From NCBI RefSeq assembly GCF_009192945.1, contig NZ_NSET01000004.1, forward strand, positions 164,322 through 228,321: a stretch of 64,000 bases of DNA, read 5' to 3'. Of this stretch, positions 47,042 through 58,175 are shown piece after piece (positions within the stretch are counted from its first letter, which is position 1; each line of letters starts with the position of its first letter). The notes beneath the pieces are model-generated. The model saw only the letters and a list, made by a program, of their open reading frames with translations, was not told the DNA's origin and did not search any database. This DNA is from Xanthomonas maliensis. Its GTDB lineage: Bacteria > Pseudomonadota > Gammaproteobacteria > Xanthomonadales > Xanthomonadaceae. Position numbers and translations under genes: made by a program.

Positions 47042-47961
47042 GGCGTCACCGGCACGCTAACGAGCAGTCCCAGCAACAGCCACAGCAGCACCCCGGCGCG
47101 CACCAGCCGCAGCGCCTGGCCGATGCTGGCGGCACTGGCCGGCGCGCCTTCGCCTAGCGGCGGCCGCGGCTGCCACTGGCCGTGATACGGCGCCGCGCCA
47201 CCCAGGCGCACCTGCAGCGCACCGGCACCGGCGGCCATCACCGGGCCGGCATTGGGGCTCTTCCAGCGCCCCCCCTGCTGCCAACCGCAGCGCACCCCGG
47301 CACGCGTGTGTCCGAGCAGTGCGTAGGTCAGCGCGGTCAAGCGCGCCGGCAGCCAGTTGAGGGCATCGTCGATGCGCGCTGCTGCCCAGCCGAAACGCGC
47401 ATGCCGCGGCGTGCGATAGCCCCACATCGCATCGAGCGTATTGGACAGCCGATACAGCACCGCACCGGGCGCGCCCAGCAGCACGCCCCAGCACAGCGCG
47501 GCGAACACCGCATCGCTGCCGTTTTCCAGCACCGATTCGGTGGCCGCAGCGGCCACCTGGGTGGCATCCAGCGCAGCGGTGTCGCGGCTGACGATGTGGC
47601 CCACGGCCAGGCGTGCAGCCGCCAGATCGGCGTGCTGCAAGGCCGCGATCACCGGTCGTGCGTGCTCGCCCAGGCTGCGCAGGCCGAGCGCGGCATACAA
47701 GGCGAGCGCGGCAAACGCGGCCGCTGCCCACGGCGACCACCACCACAGACCGAGCTGCACCGCCGCGGCCAACAGCGTCCACGGCAGCACCGCCGCAGAC
47801 CAGGCCAGCACGCCGGCAGTGCGCGTGTTCTGCCACAGGCGCCGTTCCAGCCCGTTCGCCCAGTGCCCGAACAGCACCAAGGGATGCCACCGTCGCGGCT
47901 CGCCGAGCACCAGATCCAGCAGGACCGCCGCAATCGCGATCAGACTCAGCATCGCGCGCAT
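47038..47961 (-). CDS. cbiB: Adenosylcobinamide-phosphate synthase (CbiB)
   Basis: An integral membrane enzyme that attaches aminopropanol phosphate to adenosylcobyric acid. I place the start at the ATG at 47961 ([20 protein letters not shown]), giving 307 residues; an ATG three codons later is possible. The open frame to 48060 overlaps cobO. CbiB motifs are [37 protein letters not shown] and [20 protein letters not shown]. Several transmembrane helices and a hydrophobic C-terminus are visible. It overlaps cobD as ATGA. Confidence 0.94.
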   Translation of the reverse strand: MRAMLSLIAIAAVLLDLVLGEPRRWHPLVLFGHWANGLERRLWQNTRTAGVLAWSAAVLPWTLLAAAVQLGLWWWSPWAAAAFAALALYAALGLRSLGEHARPVIAALQHADLAAARLAVGHIVSRDTAALDATQVAAAATESVLENGSDAVFAALCWGVLLGAPGAVLYRLSNTLDAMWGYRTPRHARFGWAAARIDDALNWLPARLTALTYALLGHTRAGVRCGWQQGGRWKSPNAGPVMAAGAGALQVRLGGAAPYHGQWQPRPPLGEGAPASAASIGQALRLVRAGVLLWLLLGLLVSVPVTP

Positions 47962-48013
47962 CGACAGCACCGACGCGGATGCATGGGCCGCAACGCCGGC
48001 GCCCTGCGCATCG

Positions 48014-48625
48014 CTACAGCTCCACGCCCAGTTGCGCCTTGATGCCGGCATTGAAGGCATGTTTGACCAGTCGCATCTCGGTGACGGTATCGGCGGCCTC
48101 GATCAGCGCCTGCGGCGCACCGCGCCCGGTGATCACCACGTGCTGGCGCGGCGGCCGCGCGGCCAGCGCGGCCAGCACCTCGTCCAGCGCGACGTAGTCC
48201 TTGGCCAGCGCGATGTTGAGCTCGTCCAGCAGCACGAAATCGTATTGCGCATCGGCCAGCATGGCGGCGGCACGCTGCCAGGCCGCCTGCGCCGCGGCAA
48301 CGTCGCGTTCGCGGTCCTGGGTCTCCCAGGTGAAGCCCTCGCCCATCACGTAATAGTCGAGCTGGTCGGGAAAGCGCCGGAAGAACGCTTCTTCGCCGGT
48401 GGAGAACGTACCTTTGATGAATTGCACCACCCCGCAGCGCAGCTCATGGCCCAACGAACGCGCCAGCATGCCGAAGCCGGACGAGCTCTTGCCCTTGCCG
48501 TTGCCGGTGTTGACCAGCAGCACGCCGCGATCGATCACCGCACGCGCGATGCGCCGGTCGACCAGTTCCTTCTTGCGCTGCGAGCGCTCGCGGTGATGCT
48601 CGGGATCATGATTCTGCGTGCTCAT
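48014..48625 (-). CDS. cobO: Cob(I)yrinic acid a,c-diamide adenosyltransferase
   Basis: Transfers the 5'-deoxyadenosyl group from ATP to the cobalt of reduced corrinoids (BtuR/CobA/CobO family). The 203-residue product starts at the ATG at 48625, overlapping the upstream membrane-protein stop. It has a basic, charged N-terminus ([20 protein letters not shown]), the P-loop [16 protein letters not shown], and [17 protein letters not shown]. Adenosylation directly after import is typical of salvage pathways. Confidence 0.95.
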   Translation of the reverse strand: MSTQNHDPEHHRERSQRKKELVDRRIARAVIDRGVLLVNTGNGKGKSSSGFGMLARSLGHELRCGVVQFIKGTFSTGEEAFFRRFPDQLDYYVMGEGFTWETQDRERDVAAAQAAWQRAAAMLADAQYDFVLLDELNIALAKDYVALDEVLAALAARPPRQHVVITGRGAPQALIEAADTVTEMRLVKHAFNAGIKAQLGVEL

Positions 48626-49233
48626 GCGCGTACTCCAGACGGCGAAAACGGGCTGCGCGACCGCGCAGCCGCCAGGATCGTCAGCACCGCGCCGACGTAG
48701 CCCAGCAACGGCAGCATCGCGCGTGGATAGTGGACCGGCATACGCGCCAGGAAACCCGCCACGGTCGGCTCCAGGTAACGTCCCGAGAAGAAATAGAAGC
48801 TGCCCTTGGACAGCAGATAGGCCGCGCTGCCGCTGAGCAGGATCGCCAGCAGCAACCGCGGCGCAGCGCGCCAACCGCCATGCTGCAGGCGCCTGGCGTA
48901 GACCCGACCGCCGGACCACAGCGCGGTATAGGCCAGTGCCAATGCCCAATAGGCCGGCGACAGGCACCAATCGCCGATGCTGCCACTGGCCAGGCCCAGC
49001 AGATCCAGGGCCGAAGCCAGCGCGAACAGCAACGGCAGCACCCATGCCGGTCGCAACAAGGCGCCCGCCAGGAAGAACACCGCCCAGGACGCACTGGGCA
49101 AGCCGTCGATGCCGGCCAGGTGTTGGCCACGCGTACACACCATCAGCAGCGCCAACAGGCCGGCGGTGGCCCAGGCGGCCATCCCGCGCATCATCAGGGG
49201 AGACGCAACGGGCAATCGCCGCGGCGTGCTCAT
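48622..49233 (-). CDS. BtuM-like membrane protein 2 (candidate corrinoid S-component)
   Basis: A 203-residue protein with about six hydrophobic helices and no signal peptide. It is paralogous to its upstream neighbour: both share PxAS(M/W)AVFFLxGxLLR, D(F/W)C(I/L)(T/S)xAYxALxLAY and the FL/YLxSxGxFYxxxGRYxxP segment. Cys90 lies in SIGDWCLSPAYWALALAY, the aligned position of Cys79 in the neighbour. Size, topology, a cysteine at about residue 80-90 and position next to btuB recall BtuM, a solitary ECF-type S-component reported to bind cobalamin through a cysteine. Inner-membrane corrinoid uptake is therefore plausible but inferred. It overlaps both neighbours as ATGA. Confidence 0.68.
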   Translation of the reverse strand: MSTPRRLPVASPLMMRGMAAWATAGLLALLMVCTRGQHLAGIDGLPSASWAVFFLAGALLRPAWVLPLLFALASALDLLGLASGSIGDWCLSPAYWALALAYTALWSGGRVYARRLQHGGWRAAPRLLLAILLSGSAAYLLSKGSFYFFSGRYLEPTVAGFLARMPVHYPRAMLPLLGYVGAVLTILAAARSRSPFSPSGVRA

Positions 49234-49823
49234 GACAGCTCCAGCGGCGTGGCGACGCGCGCCTGTCGACGCAGTGCAGGCCAACGCACCACGCAGCCGC
49301 CAACCACCAACGCCACTGCCAGATAGGCAGAGGTGGTGCGCACGAACAGCGGCCCCCATTGCCATGCACGTTGCAGGTACTGCGCCCAGTACGGATCGGG
49401 ATAGCGCCCTCCCCACCAGTAGAACGCGCCATTGGAAATCAGGAAGGACAGCGCAGCCGCCGCGCTGCCCACCAACCAGGCGCCCAGCAGGCTGCCGGCG
49501 CTGGCGCGCAACCGCGTTTGCAGCGCGCGGCCCACCGCCCACAGCACTCCATAGGCCAATGGCAGTGCCGCATAGGCGACGGTGATGCAGAAGTCGCTGA
49601 CGCCGGCCAGGCGCACCGCCGCCCAGTCGATCACCACTGCCAACGCCAGCAACACCGCAAAGCCGTGCAGCCGGCGCAGCAGCAGTCCACCCAGGAAGAA
49701 CACCGCCATCGATGCATCCGGCAACTGCAGCCAATCGCCCGCGTGATGGAAACGGGTGGCGGTCATGGCCAACATCAGCGCGATCAACAGTGCACGTTCG
49801 GCAGGACGGGACAGGGGGGCCAT
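49230..49823 (-). CDS. BtuM-like membrane protein 1 (candidate corrinoid S-component)
   Basis: A 197-residue protein with six predicted helices (about residues 11-24, 38-51, 53-72, 79-97, 113-133 and 163-182). The key motif is VSDFCITVAYAALPLAYG with Cys79; the reported cobalt-ligating residue of BtuM from Thiobacillus is Cys80. Other features are LPDASMAVFFLGGLLLRR and LSFLISNGAFYWWGGRYPDP. It follows btuB by 20 bp and overlaps the second paralogue, so receptor and two candidate S-components are made from one riboswitch-controlled mRNA. No BtuCDF or ECF module genes are visible, matching the solitary habit of BtuM. An unrelated membrane function cannot be excluded. Confidence 0.7.
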   Translation of the reverse strand: MAPLSRPAERALLIALMLAMTATRFHHAGDWLQLPDASMAVFFLGGLLLRRLHGFAVLLALAVVIDWAAVRLAGVSDFCITVAYAALPLAYGVLWAVGRALQTRLRASAGSLLGAWLVGSAAAALSFLISNGAFYWWGGRYPDPYWAQYLQRAWQWGPLFVRTTSAYLAVALVVGGCVVRWPALRRQARVATPLELS

Positions 49824-49843
49824 TGCGGTTTCTCCAATGCGCC

Positions 49844-51721
49844 TTACTGCGCGGCCTGGTAGCGGAAGGTCAGCAGGTAGTTGCGACCGGGCTGGTTGTA
49901 CCAGCGCGCGGTTTCATAACGACGGTCGAACACGTTGCTGGCGCTGAGCAGGATCCGCCAGTCCGGTGTCAGCACGTAGCCGACACGCAGATCGAACAGC
50001 CCATAGCCGCCCAGCCGCTCGGTATTGGCCAGATCGTCGTAGCGCGCGCCCGAACCGAACAGGCTGGCACCGACAGTGAAGTCACCGAAGCGTCGATCGG
50101 CATCGACACGGCCGCTCTGGCGCGCGCGTCGGGGCAACCAGTTGCCGCGGTCGACGCCGCCATCGGCTTGCGGGGCCAGCCAAGTCAGTGCCCCGCGCAG
50201 CGTCCAGCCGGCCAGTTCGGTGTCGTAGCCGGCTTCGGCGCCGCGGATACGCGCACGATCGATATTGTTCGGCTGACCGAACGGATGCGCCGCATCCACC
50301 AGCGCGGCATCGTAGGCAATCAAGTCGTCGATGCGGGTCTGGAAGGCGCTCAACGTCCAGTTGCCCCAGGCGTGGGTGCCACGCACGCCCAACTCCACGC
50401 TCTTGGAATTTTCCGGCCCAAGCCGCGGGTTCCCATAGCCGGGGTAGTACAACTCATTGAAGGTCGGCGCCTTGAAGGCGGTGCCGTAGCTGGCGGTCAG
50501 GCGTAACTGCTCGGCGACATCCCAGCCCCACAGCACGCTGCCGGTGGTCTTGCCACCGAACTGGCTGTTGTCGTTGCGACGCAGGCTGGCCTGCAGCGAC
50601 TGCGCGCCCAGGGTCTGCTGCCACTGCGCGAACACCGCGCGATCGATCCGGCGATCGGCATCGTAGGTATCGCTGCTGGCGATGGCGTCGCGTTGCCAAT
50701 CCGCGCCGACGGTGAGCAGACCGGGAGCGGTGGAGACATCGGCCTGCAGCGACCCCTGCTTGCGCCGGGTATCATAGGTCGATAGGTAGGCGCCGTCGTA
50801 GTACGTATCGCTCAGGTCCGAACTGCTGCCCAGACTGGCCGTGAGTTTGACCGCATCGGAGGGCGCATAGCGCACGCGGCCGCCCACCGCCTGCTGCACG
50901 CCCTTGCCGAGATTGCCGCCAAAGGGCGAGCCGTCGTACGCGTTGCGGCTCTGCGCACGCAGCGCATGCGCGTCGGCCTCCCATTGGCGATTGAAGCGCC
51001 AACCACCTTGCACGCTGGCCGAATCGTTGCGGTAGCCGTCGCGATCGGGGTCGTAGGCGCTGGAACTGGTATCCAGGTAGGCATTGATGCCATCGGTCTG
51101 GTCATGCACCGCGGTGACCGAGTACCAGCCGCCGGCTCCGTCCACGTCGCCCTGGCTGCGCCCGGCCAGGCCGGCACTGTAGCGACGCGCGTTGTCGCTG
51201 CCGGCAGCAGCGCTGAAGGTCGGGGTGAATGCGCCTTGCGGACGACGGGTGAAGATCTGGATCACCCCGCCCAGCGCATCGGAGCCATAGAGACTGGAGA
51301 ACGGGCCGCGCACGATCTCGATGCGTTCGATCTGCTCGATCGGCAGATCCTGCAGCGCCGCGCCGCCCGAGGTGGCAGACCCGATCCGCACGCCATCGAC
51401 CAGCACCACCAGGTGGTCCGCTTCGGTCCCCCGCAGGAACAGCGACGTCGCCTTGCCAGGGCCGCCGTTATTGGCCAGCGAGATGCCTGCCTCGCCACGC
51501 AGCAGATCCTGCAAGGAGGCCGCCTGGCGACGCTCGATCTGTTCGCGGTCGACCACCGTGACCGGCGCCAGCGTCTGGTCCTGGGTCTGCGCAGTGCGCG
51601 AAGCGGTCACCACCAGTTGGTCGAGATCGACGGCGGCCTCGGCGTGGGCGAGGTGGGCCACGCACAGCGACAGGCACGCGGCCAGCATGGCGCGAGGCAT
51701 GACAACGGATGAAACGGACAT
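49844..51721 (-). CDS. btuB: TonB-dependent vitamin B12 receptor BtuB
   Basis: Outer-membrane cobalamin receptor of 625 residues. The start at 51721 (MSVSSVVMPRAMLAACLSLC) gives a signal peptide ending at AHA. The TonB box region is LDQLVVTASRTAQ. The plug shows LLRGEAGISLANNGGPGKAT, LFLRGTEADHLVVLVDGVRI and IEIVRGPFSSLYGSDALGGV, all strongly BtuB-like. The barrel ends YNQPGRNYLLTFRYQAAQ. A cobalamin riboswitch lies in the leader, and cobalamin genes follow, so the ligand assignment is well supported. It heads an operon of eleven genes. Confidence 0.95.
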   Translation of the reverse strand: MSVSSVVMPRAMLAACLSLCVAHLAHAEAAVDLDQLVVTASRTAQTQDQTLAPVTVVDREQIERRQAASLQDLLRGEAGISLANNGGPGKATSLFLRGTEADHLVVLVDGVRIGSATSGGAALQDLPIEQIERIEIVRGPFSSLYGSDALGGVIQIFTRRPQGAFTPTFSAAAGSDNARRYSAGLAGRSQGDVDGAGGWYSVTAVHDQTDGINAYLDTSSSAYDPDRDGYRNDSASVQGGWRFNRQWEADAHALRAQSRNAYDGSPFGGNLGKGVQQAVGGRVRYAPSDAVKLTASLGSSSDLSDTYYDGAYLSTYDTRRKQGSLQADVSTAPGLLTVGADWQRDAIASSDTYDADRRIDRAVFAQWQQTLGAQSLQASLRRNDNSQFGGKTTGSVLWGWDVAEQLRLTASYGTAFKAPTFNELYYPGYGNPRLGPENSKSVELGVRGTHAWGNWTLSAFQTRIDDLIAYDAALVDAAHPFGQPNNIDRARIRGAEAGYDTELAGWTLRGALTWLAPQADGGVDRGNWLPRRARQSGRVDADRRFGDFTVGASLFGSGARYDDLANTERLGGYGLFDLRVGYVLTPDWRILLSASNVFDRRYETARWYNQPGRNYLLTFRYQAAQ

Positions 51722-51849
51722 CGACGACTGCTCCTGGAACCGCGCCTACCTGCGCGGGCAATGGGGGCGGCAGGCAGCAACGGGCCAGACGCCCGGCGCG
51801 ACAGCGTCGGACGATCGAGGCCACGCCCACCGCGTGCCGGGTCACACCC

Positions 51850-52050
51850 TCAGGCCGGTCTCCGGGCTTGCGAGTGGAAGCAGACGCTTCCGGTGCCGCG
51901 CCTTCCCATGCGATGCGCACAGTGGCGTGTTGCGACACCTGACCTCGCCCACCGTTGCGGGGGCAGCTCCGGACTTGCGCCGCGCCTGGGCGATGCGCGC
52001 ACCGGATTCCCGTTTAAACCACCGGCGCGCCGGCAGTCACCTCAGGGGCG
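51850..52050 (-). promoter_or_regulatory. Cobalamin riboswitch (B12 element)
   Basis: Reading the minus strand, the leader carries GGGAATCCGGTGCG, then GGAGCTGCCCCCGCAACGGT, GCCACTGTGCGCATC and the closing AAGCCCGGAGACCGGCC (51853-51869). These are the conserved blocks of the AdoCbl riboswitch, in order, ending about 130 bases before the btuB start. When cobalamin binds, translation or transcription of btuB and the downstream genes should be shut off. Boundaries are approximate. Confidence 0.93.
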
Positions 52051-52123
52051 CGCATGGTAACAGGATTAGGGCACCGCGCCGCCGCGATCTGCGGCAACCG
52101 GCCAGCCGCAGGTTCCAGCACGA

Positions 52124-52190
52124 CGTAGGAGCGCACCTGGGCGCGATGGGCGCTCCCGGTAAAGCCATCGCGCTCAGGTGCGCTCCTACG
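52124..52190. repeat. REP-like inverted repeat with GTAGGAGCGC arms
   Basis: Two 26-base arms, beginning CGTAGGAGCGCACCTG and ending with its complement, match at 25 of 26 positions around a 15-base loop. The core GTAGGAGCG resembles REP elements frequent in Pseudomonas, Stenotrophomonas and Xanthomonas intergenic DNA. It lies 30 bp beyond the clpB stop, so it may also serve as the clpB terminator, insulating the btuB leader. Confidence 0.8.
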
Positions 52191-52219
52191 CCGTACGGGT
52201 GTCGCGCAGCCGTGCGCGC

Positions 52220-54805
<2,586 letters not shown>

Positions 54806-54852
54806 CGTGGAATCCTCTGAACTGGTGGCCGGCGTCGCCGGCGATACCGTGC

Positions 54853-54880
54853 AGATGCGGCTGCCACGCGGGGTTTCAAG
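54853..54880 (-). promoter_or_regulatory. Predicted sigma-32 (RpoH) promoter of clpB
   Basis: On the minus strand CTTGAAA (54880-54874) and CCGCATCT (54860-54853) are separated by 13 bases. The heat-shock consensus is CTTGAAA, 11-16 bases, CCCCATNT, so only one -10 position differs. The -10 lies about 48 bases before the clpB start codon, which leaves room for the transcription start. Confidence 0.8.
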
Positions 54881-54965
54881 GCCAACCGGCTGCACGACAG
54901 GCGGCGCCGACAGCAGGTGGCAGCCACCCGACATGCGCTCCCATCCCATCGCGGCTGCCGCCATA

Positions 54966-55283
54966 ATGACGGCGATGGAGACCTCCGCGCCCTGGCATCT
55001 GTACCTGCTGCTCTGCCGCAACGGGAGTTATTACGCCGGCATCACCAACGATCTGGAGCGGCGTTTCCAGGCCCATCTCCGCGGCGCCGGCGCCCGCTAC
55101 ACCCGCGCCAATCCGCCGCTGCAACTGCTTGCCAGCCGCCGCTACCCCGACCGCTCCAGCGCATCGCGAGCCGAATGGGCGCTCAAGCGACAGCCGCGTG
55201 CACGCAAGCTGGCCTGGCTGTTGGCACAGCCGGAAGCCATCAATGGCTTACACAGCCCTGACACCCCGCTCACGCCTCGCTAG
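54966..55283 (+). CDS. GIY-YIG domain protein (UPF0213/YhbQ type)
   Basis: A small nuclease-fold protein of 105 residues from the ATG at 54966 ([20 protein letters not shown]). An ATG three codons later (METS) is also possible; the longer open frame from 54786 overlaps the clpB promoter and is rejected. The single-domain GIY-YIG signature is [20 protein letters not shown], followed by [16 protein letters not shown] and the arginine/glutamate region SRAEWALKR. Homologues (YhbQ) have been linked to DNA binding and nicking. It is divergent from clpB. Confidence 0.88.
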   Translation: MTAMETSAPWHLYLLLCRNGSYYAGITNDLERRFQAHLRGAGARYTRANPPLQLLASRRYPDRSSASRAEWALKRQPRARKLAWLLAQPEAINGLHSPDTPLTPR

Positions 55284-55330
55284 CCGCCAACGGACTAGCC
55301 TGCTACGCGATCTCGATCACGGAGCAGCGC

Positions 55331-56038
55331 ATGCATTACCAGCTTTATTACTGGACCGGACTGCAGGGGCGCGGCGAGTTCGTCCGTCTTGCGCTGGAAG
55401 ATGCCGGCGCCGATTACACCGACGTCGCACGCAGCGAAGGCGATGCGGCGATGGACCGCTTCCTGGACGGCGAGGCAGACGGCACACAACCGTTTGCGCC
55501 GCCCTTCCTCCAGGCCGGCTCGGTGGTCGTGGCGCAGGTGGCGGCGATCCTGCACTTCCTGGGTCCGCCGCTACAACTGGTACCGCAGGACGAAGCCCGC
55601 CGGCTCCAGGCACTGCAACTGCAGTTGACCATCGCCGACCTGGTCGCCGAGATGCACGACACCCATCACCCGATCGCCAGCGCTGCCTACTACGAGGATC
55701 AAAAGGCGGAAGCGGCCAAGCGTGCCGCCGATCTGCGCGCCAATCGCCTGCCCAAGTTCCTGGGCTATTTCGAACAGGTGCTGCAGCAGGCCGGCGGTGT
55801 GCACTGCCTGGGTGAGCATTCCTACGTGGACCTGTCGCTGTTCCAACTGCTCAGCGGGCTGGACTATATGTTCCCGCAGCGCATGCGCACGCTGCGCGCG
55901 GGCCTTCCGGGCCTGCGTGCATTGCAGCAGCAGATCGCGCAGCGGCCGCGCATCGCCGCCTACCTCGCCTCCGAGCGCCGCGTGCCGTTCAATACCAACG
56001 GCATCTTCCGCCACTACCCGGAACTGGATGCGGCGTAA
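55331..56038 (+). CDS. Glutathione S-transferase family protein
   Basis: A 235-residue cytosolic GST-like protein with an N-terminal thioredoxin-fold domain (MHYQLYYWTGLQGRGEFVRL; PPFLQAGSVVVAQVAAILHF contains the glutathione-binding turn). An all-helical C-terminal domain follows, with HSYVDLSLFQLLSGLDYMFP. Tyr6 or Tyr7 in the YYWTG motif is the probable catalytic tyrosine. It lies 47 bp after the GIY-YIG gene on the same strand. The substrate is unknown; detoxification is the general family role. Confidence 0.85.
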   Translation: MHYQLYYWTGLQGRGEFVRLALEDAGADYTDVARSEGDAAMDRFLDGEADGTQPFAPPFLQAGSVVVAQVAAILHFLGPPLQLVPQDEARRLQALQLQLTIADLVAEMHDTHHPIASAAYYEDQKAEAAKRAADLRANRLPKFLGYFEQVLQQAGGVHCLGEHSYVDLSLFQLLSGLDYMFPQRMRTLRAGLPGLRALQQQIAQRPRIAAYLASERRVPFNTNGIFRHYPELDAA

Positions 56039-56074
56039 GGCTCCGGCTGCGTCGTTGCAGACGGCCCTGACCGC

Positions 56075-56893
56075 TCAGCGCCCCTGCACCAGCGCGGCAC
56101 GTACCTGCTGCAATTGCGCGGCGACCGCCGCCTGTTGGGTCGGTCCCAGCCGCAGCAAGGCCTTCTGGCCGACCGAGAGCGACTCCAGCGCCGGATCGGC
56201 GAAGCGATAACGGCCACGTCCATCGGCGACCACCACGATCGGTTGCTGCGGCGTCGGCGTGCGCAGCAAGTGGTCGATCACATCGATCAAACGATCGTTG
56301 AAATAGCGGTCCGGCGCACCGAGCTCGGCGTAGGCCTGCTGGATCAAGGGGTAGAAACGCCGATAGCTGCGCACCAGCGCCTGTGGATCGACATCAGTGA
56401 ATGCAGCGACGTACGGCGCGTAGCGAGCGGCGTTGTCGTTTCCGATGACGGTGTGGCCGGCGGCCTGGCTGCCCTGTAACTCACCCGGTACCGGCTGCAA
56501 CATCAGCGCGCGCCGGCTGATGCTGGGTTGGGTGAGATTGTCGATCATCACCACCGCCCGTTGGATCAGGTGCTCACGCAGCACAAGCGCCAACGCGGTG
56601 TCATCGTGCAGCAGGTCCTGCAACGCCTGCAACGCGGCCTCGTCGCTCTTGCCCAGCGTGGGAATGGCCGCATCGGCGGCGTCCGTCGATGCCGCTGGCA
56701 GGGGGTGACGGGGCTCGGCATCGGCGGCCGGCGGCTTGCCGGTAGTGAGCGCCGCCACTGCAGCGGCGGCACGCTTGGCCGGGGCAGGCGTCGCATCCGG
56801 CCCCTGAGAGTCGGGACCAAACAACCACCAGGCGGCGCCCAACAGCAGCGGAATGGCCAGCAACCAGGGCCATAGCGGGGATTGGCGTTGCAT
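56075..56893 (-). CDS. DUF3014 membrane-anchored protein
   Basis: A 272-residue protein starting at the ATG at 56893 with AAGGAG upstream. A single N-terminal transmembrane helix (SPLWPWLLAIPLLLGAAWWL) is followed by a low-complexity alanine/proline linker. A DUF3014-type periplasmic domain comes next, with EHLIQRAVVMIDNLTQPSIS, NDNAARYAPYVAAFTDVDPQ and YRRFYPLIQQAYAELGAPDR. The domain has no established function. It lies downstream of the DUF1311 gene, 118 bp away on the same strand, and may share its transcript. Confidence 0.85.
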   Translation of the reverse strand: MQRQSPLWPWLLAIPLLLGAAWWLFGPDSQGPDATPAPAKRAAAAVAALTTGKPPAADAEPRHPLPAASTDAADAAIPTLGKSDEAALQALQDLLHDDTALALVLREHLIQRAVVMIDNLTQPSISRRALMLQPVPGELQGSQAAGHTVIGNDNAARYAPYVAAFTDVDPQALVRSYRRFYPLIQQAYAELGAPDRYFNDRLIDVIDHLLRTPTPQQPIVVVADGRGRYRFADPALESLSVGQKALLRLGPTQQAAVAAQLQQVRAALVQGR

Positions 56894-57011
56894 CCAGGAG
56901 CTCCTTACAGCGACAGCACACCCAGGATGTGACCATGCGATTGTCCGGGGGTTCCCCAGCCAGCGAGATCCGCCTTCCCTGCCCGCTGCGCGGGCAATCC
57001 TCGCCGGCGGC

Positions 57012-58175
57012 TCAGCCCTCGAATCCCAATCGGGCATTCACCCACGCCGCCACGATCGCTGCCGCAGCCTGCTGGGCCTGGTCGGCAGGCAGCTGCTTTT
57101 CGCGGACCAGCCAGGCCGCGGTTTGCTTGCGCGCCTCCGGCAGCAAGGCCGCGGCCGCCTTGCGCTGCGCCAACGGCCATTGCACGTCGTCCTCGCCCGC
57201 ATCCCAGTTCAGAATGCCCTGGTCGGGATCGTCGCCATAGCGCTCGCGCAATGCCGGCGTCAGATACAGCAGCGGCGAAACCGTTGCGCGCAGATCGATC
57301 ACCCGCCACTCGGCGAAGCTGGCAAAGCGCATCGTGCCGGCATCAGCACCCACGGCCTCGATCATCGGCGCAAATGCCGCACCCAGGCGGGTCCAGACCG
57401 GCAGTTCGAACAGTCCGCCCTGCGGCGCGCAGATCGGCGCGAAGCTGTCGCGCGTGGAGCCGTAGAGCGGCCCGAACGCCTCGTACGCCAGCTCGCCCTG
57501 CGCAGCGAAGACGAAGCAATGCACCTCCGATGCATCGCCCTCAGTGCGCTCGATCCACATCCGCAACAAGGTCAGCGCACGCGCCGCCGAATCCTTGTCG
57601 CCGAGATCGTCGAGCACCGAAGCAGCGTAGGCGTCCTGCTGGCCAAGCGCGGACCGTGCGCTCGCATAGCGGGTGCGTGCCAGCGCTGCATCGACACCGG
57701 CCGCCGGGACGAATTGCTGCAGATAGACCAGCCAGGCCGATGCCAACGGCGTGTCGTAGTCCCGCAACTGCCGCGCAGCAGCAGCCGGCGTCTGTGGAAT
57801 GCGCGCGACGATGCGGTCCAGGGCCTGCCGCTGGCTGGCGAGTGCGGTGGTCAGCTCCTTTTCCCGCGATTGCTGGCTGCGCCGCAGGCAGTCGTCCAGC
57901 GTGGCGTCCGGCGCGCAGGCATTGCGCTGCCGCAACCAGGCGCGTTGTTGCTCGCGCAGATCCGCCAACGCCGCACGCGGCGTGAGCTGCCGCACGGCCT
58001 GGTACGCCTCGTCCACCTGCTCGTCCAGCCGACCGAGCGCAGGCACCGCGCACAGGCGCTGTTCCACCGCCGTGCGCGCCTGTTTGCAGTCGAACGAGGC
58101 CGCGACCGCCGCGCTCGCCGTCAGCGCCACTGCGCTGCCCAGCAGCAGCGCGGTGCTCCATGGCCGGCGGCTCAT
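57012..58175 (-). CDS. Secreted protein with DUF1311/LprI-like N-terminal domain
   Basis: A 387-residue exported protein from the ATG at 58175 (MSRRPWSTALLLGSAVALTA, signal cleaved near AVAAS). The mature N-terminus SFDCKQARTAVEQRLCAVPA, with YQAVRQLTP and CAPDATLDDCLRRSQ, is the four-cysteine DUF1311 (LprI-like) pattern. Mycobacterial LprI is a lysozyme inhibitor. The long C-terminal region (about 130-387) is not recognised; it contains CFVFAAQGELAYEAFGPLYG and a WPLAQRKAAAALLPEARKQT helix. It overlaps the upstream permease gene as ATGA, so it is co-expressed with it. A lysozyme-binding role is only a family-based guess. Confidence 0.82.
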   Translation of the reverse strand: MSRRPWSTALLLGSAVALTASAAVAASFDCKQARTAVEQRLCAVPALGRLDEQVDEAYQAVRQLTPRAALADLREQQRAWLRQRNACAPDATLDDCLRRSQQSREKELTTALASQRQALDRIVARIPQTPAAAARQLRDYDTPLASAWLVYLQQFVPAAGVDAALARTRYASARSALGQQDAYAASVLDDLGDKDSAARALTLLRMWIERTEGDASEVHCFVFAAQGELAYEAFGPLYGSTRDSFAPICAPQGGLFELPVWTRLGAAFAPMIEAVGADAGTMRFASFAEWRVIDLRATVSPLLYLTPALRERYGDDPDQGILNWDAGEDDVQWPLAQRKAAAALLPEARKQTAAWLVREKQLPADQAQQAAAAIVAAWVNARLGFEG

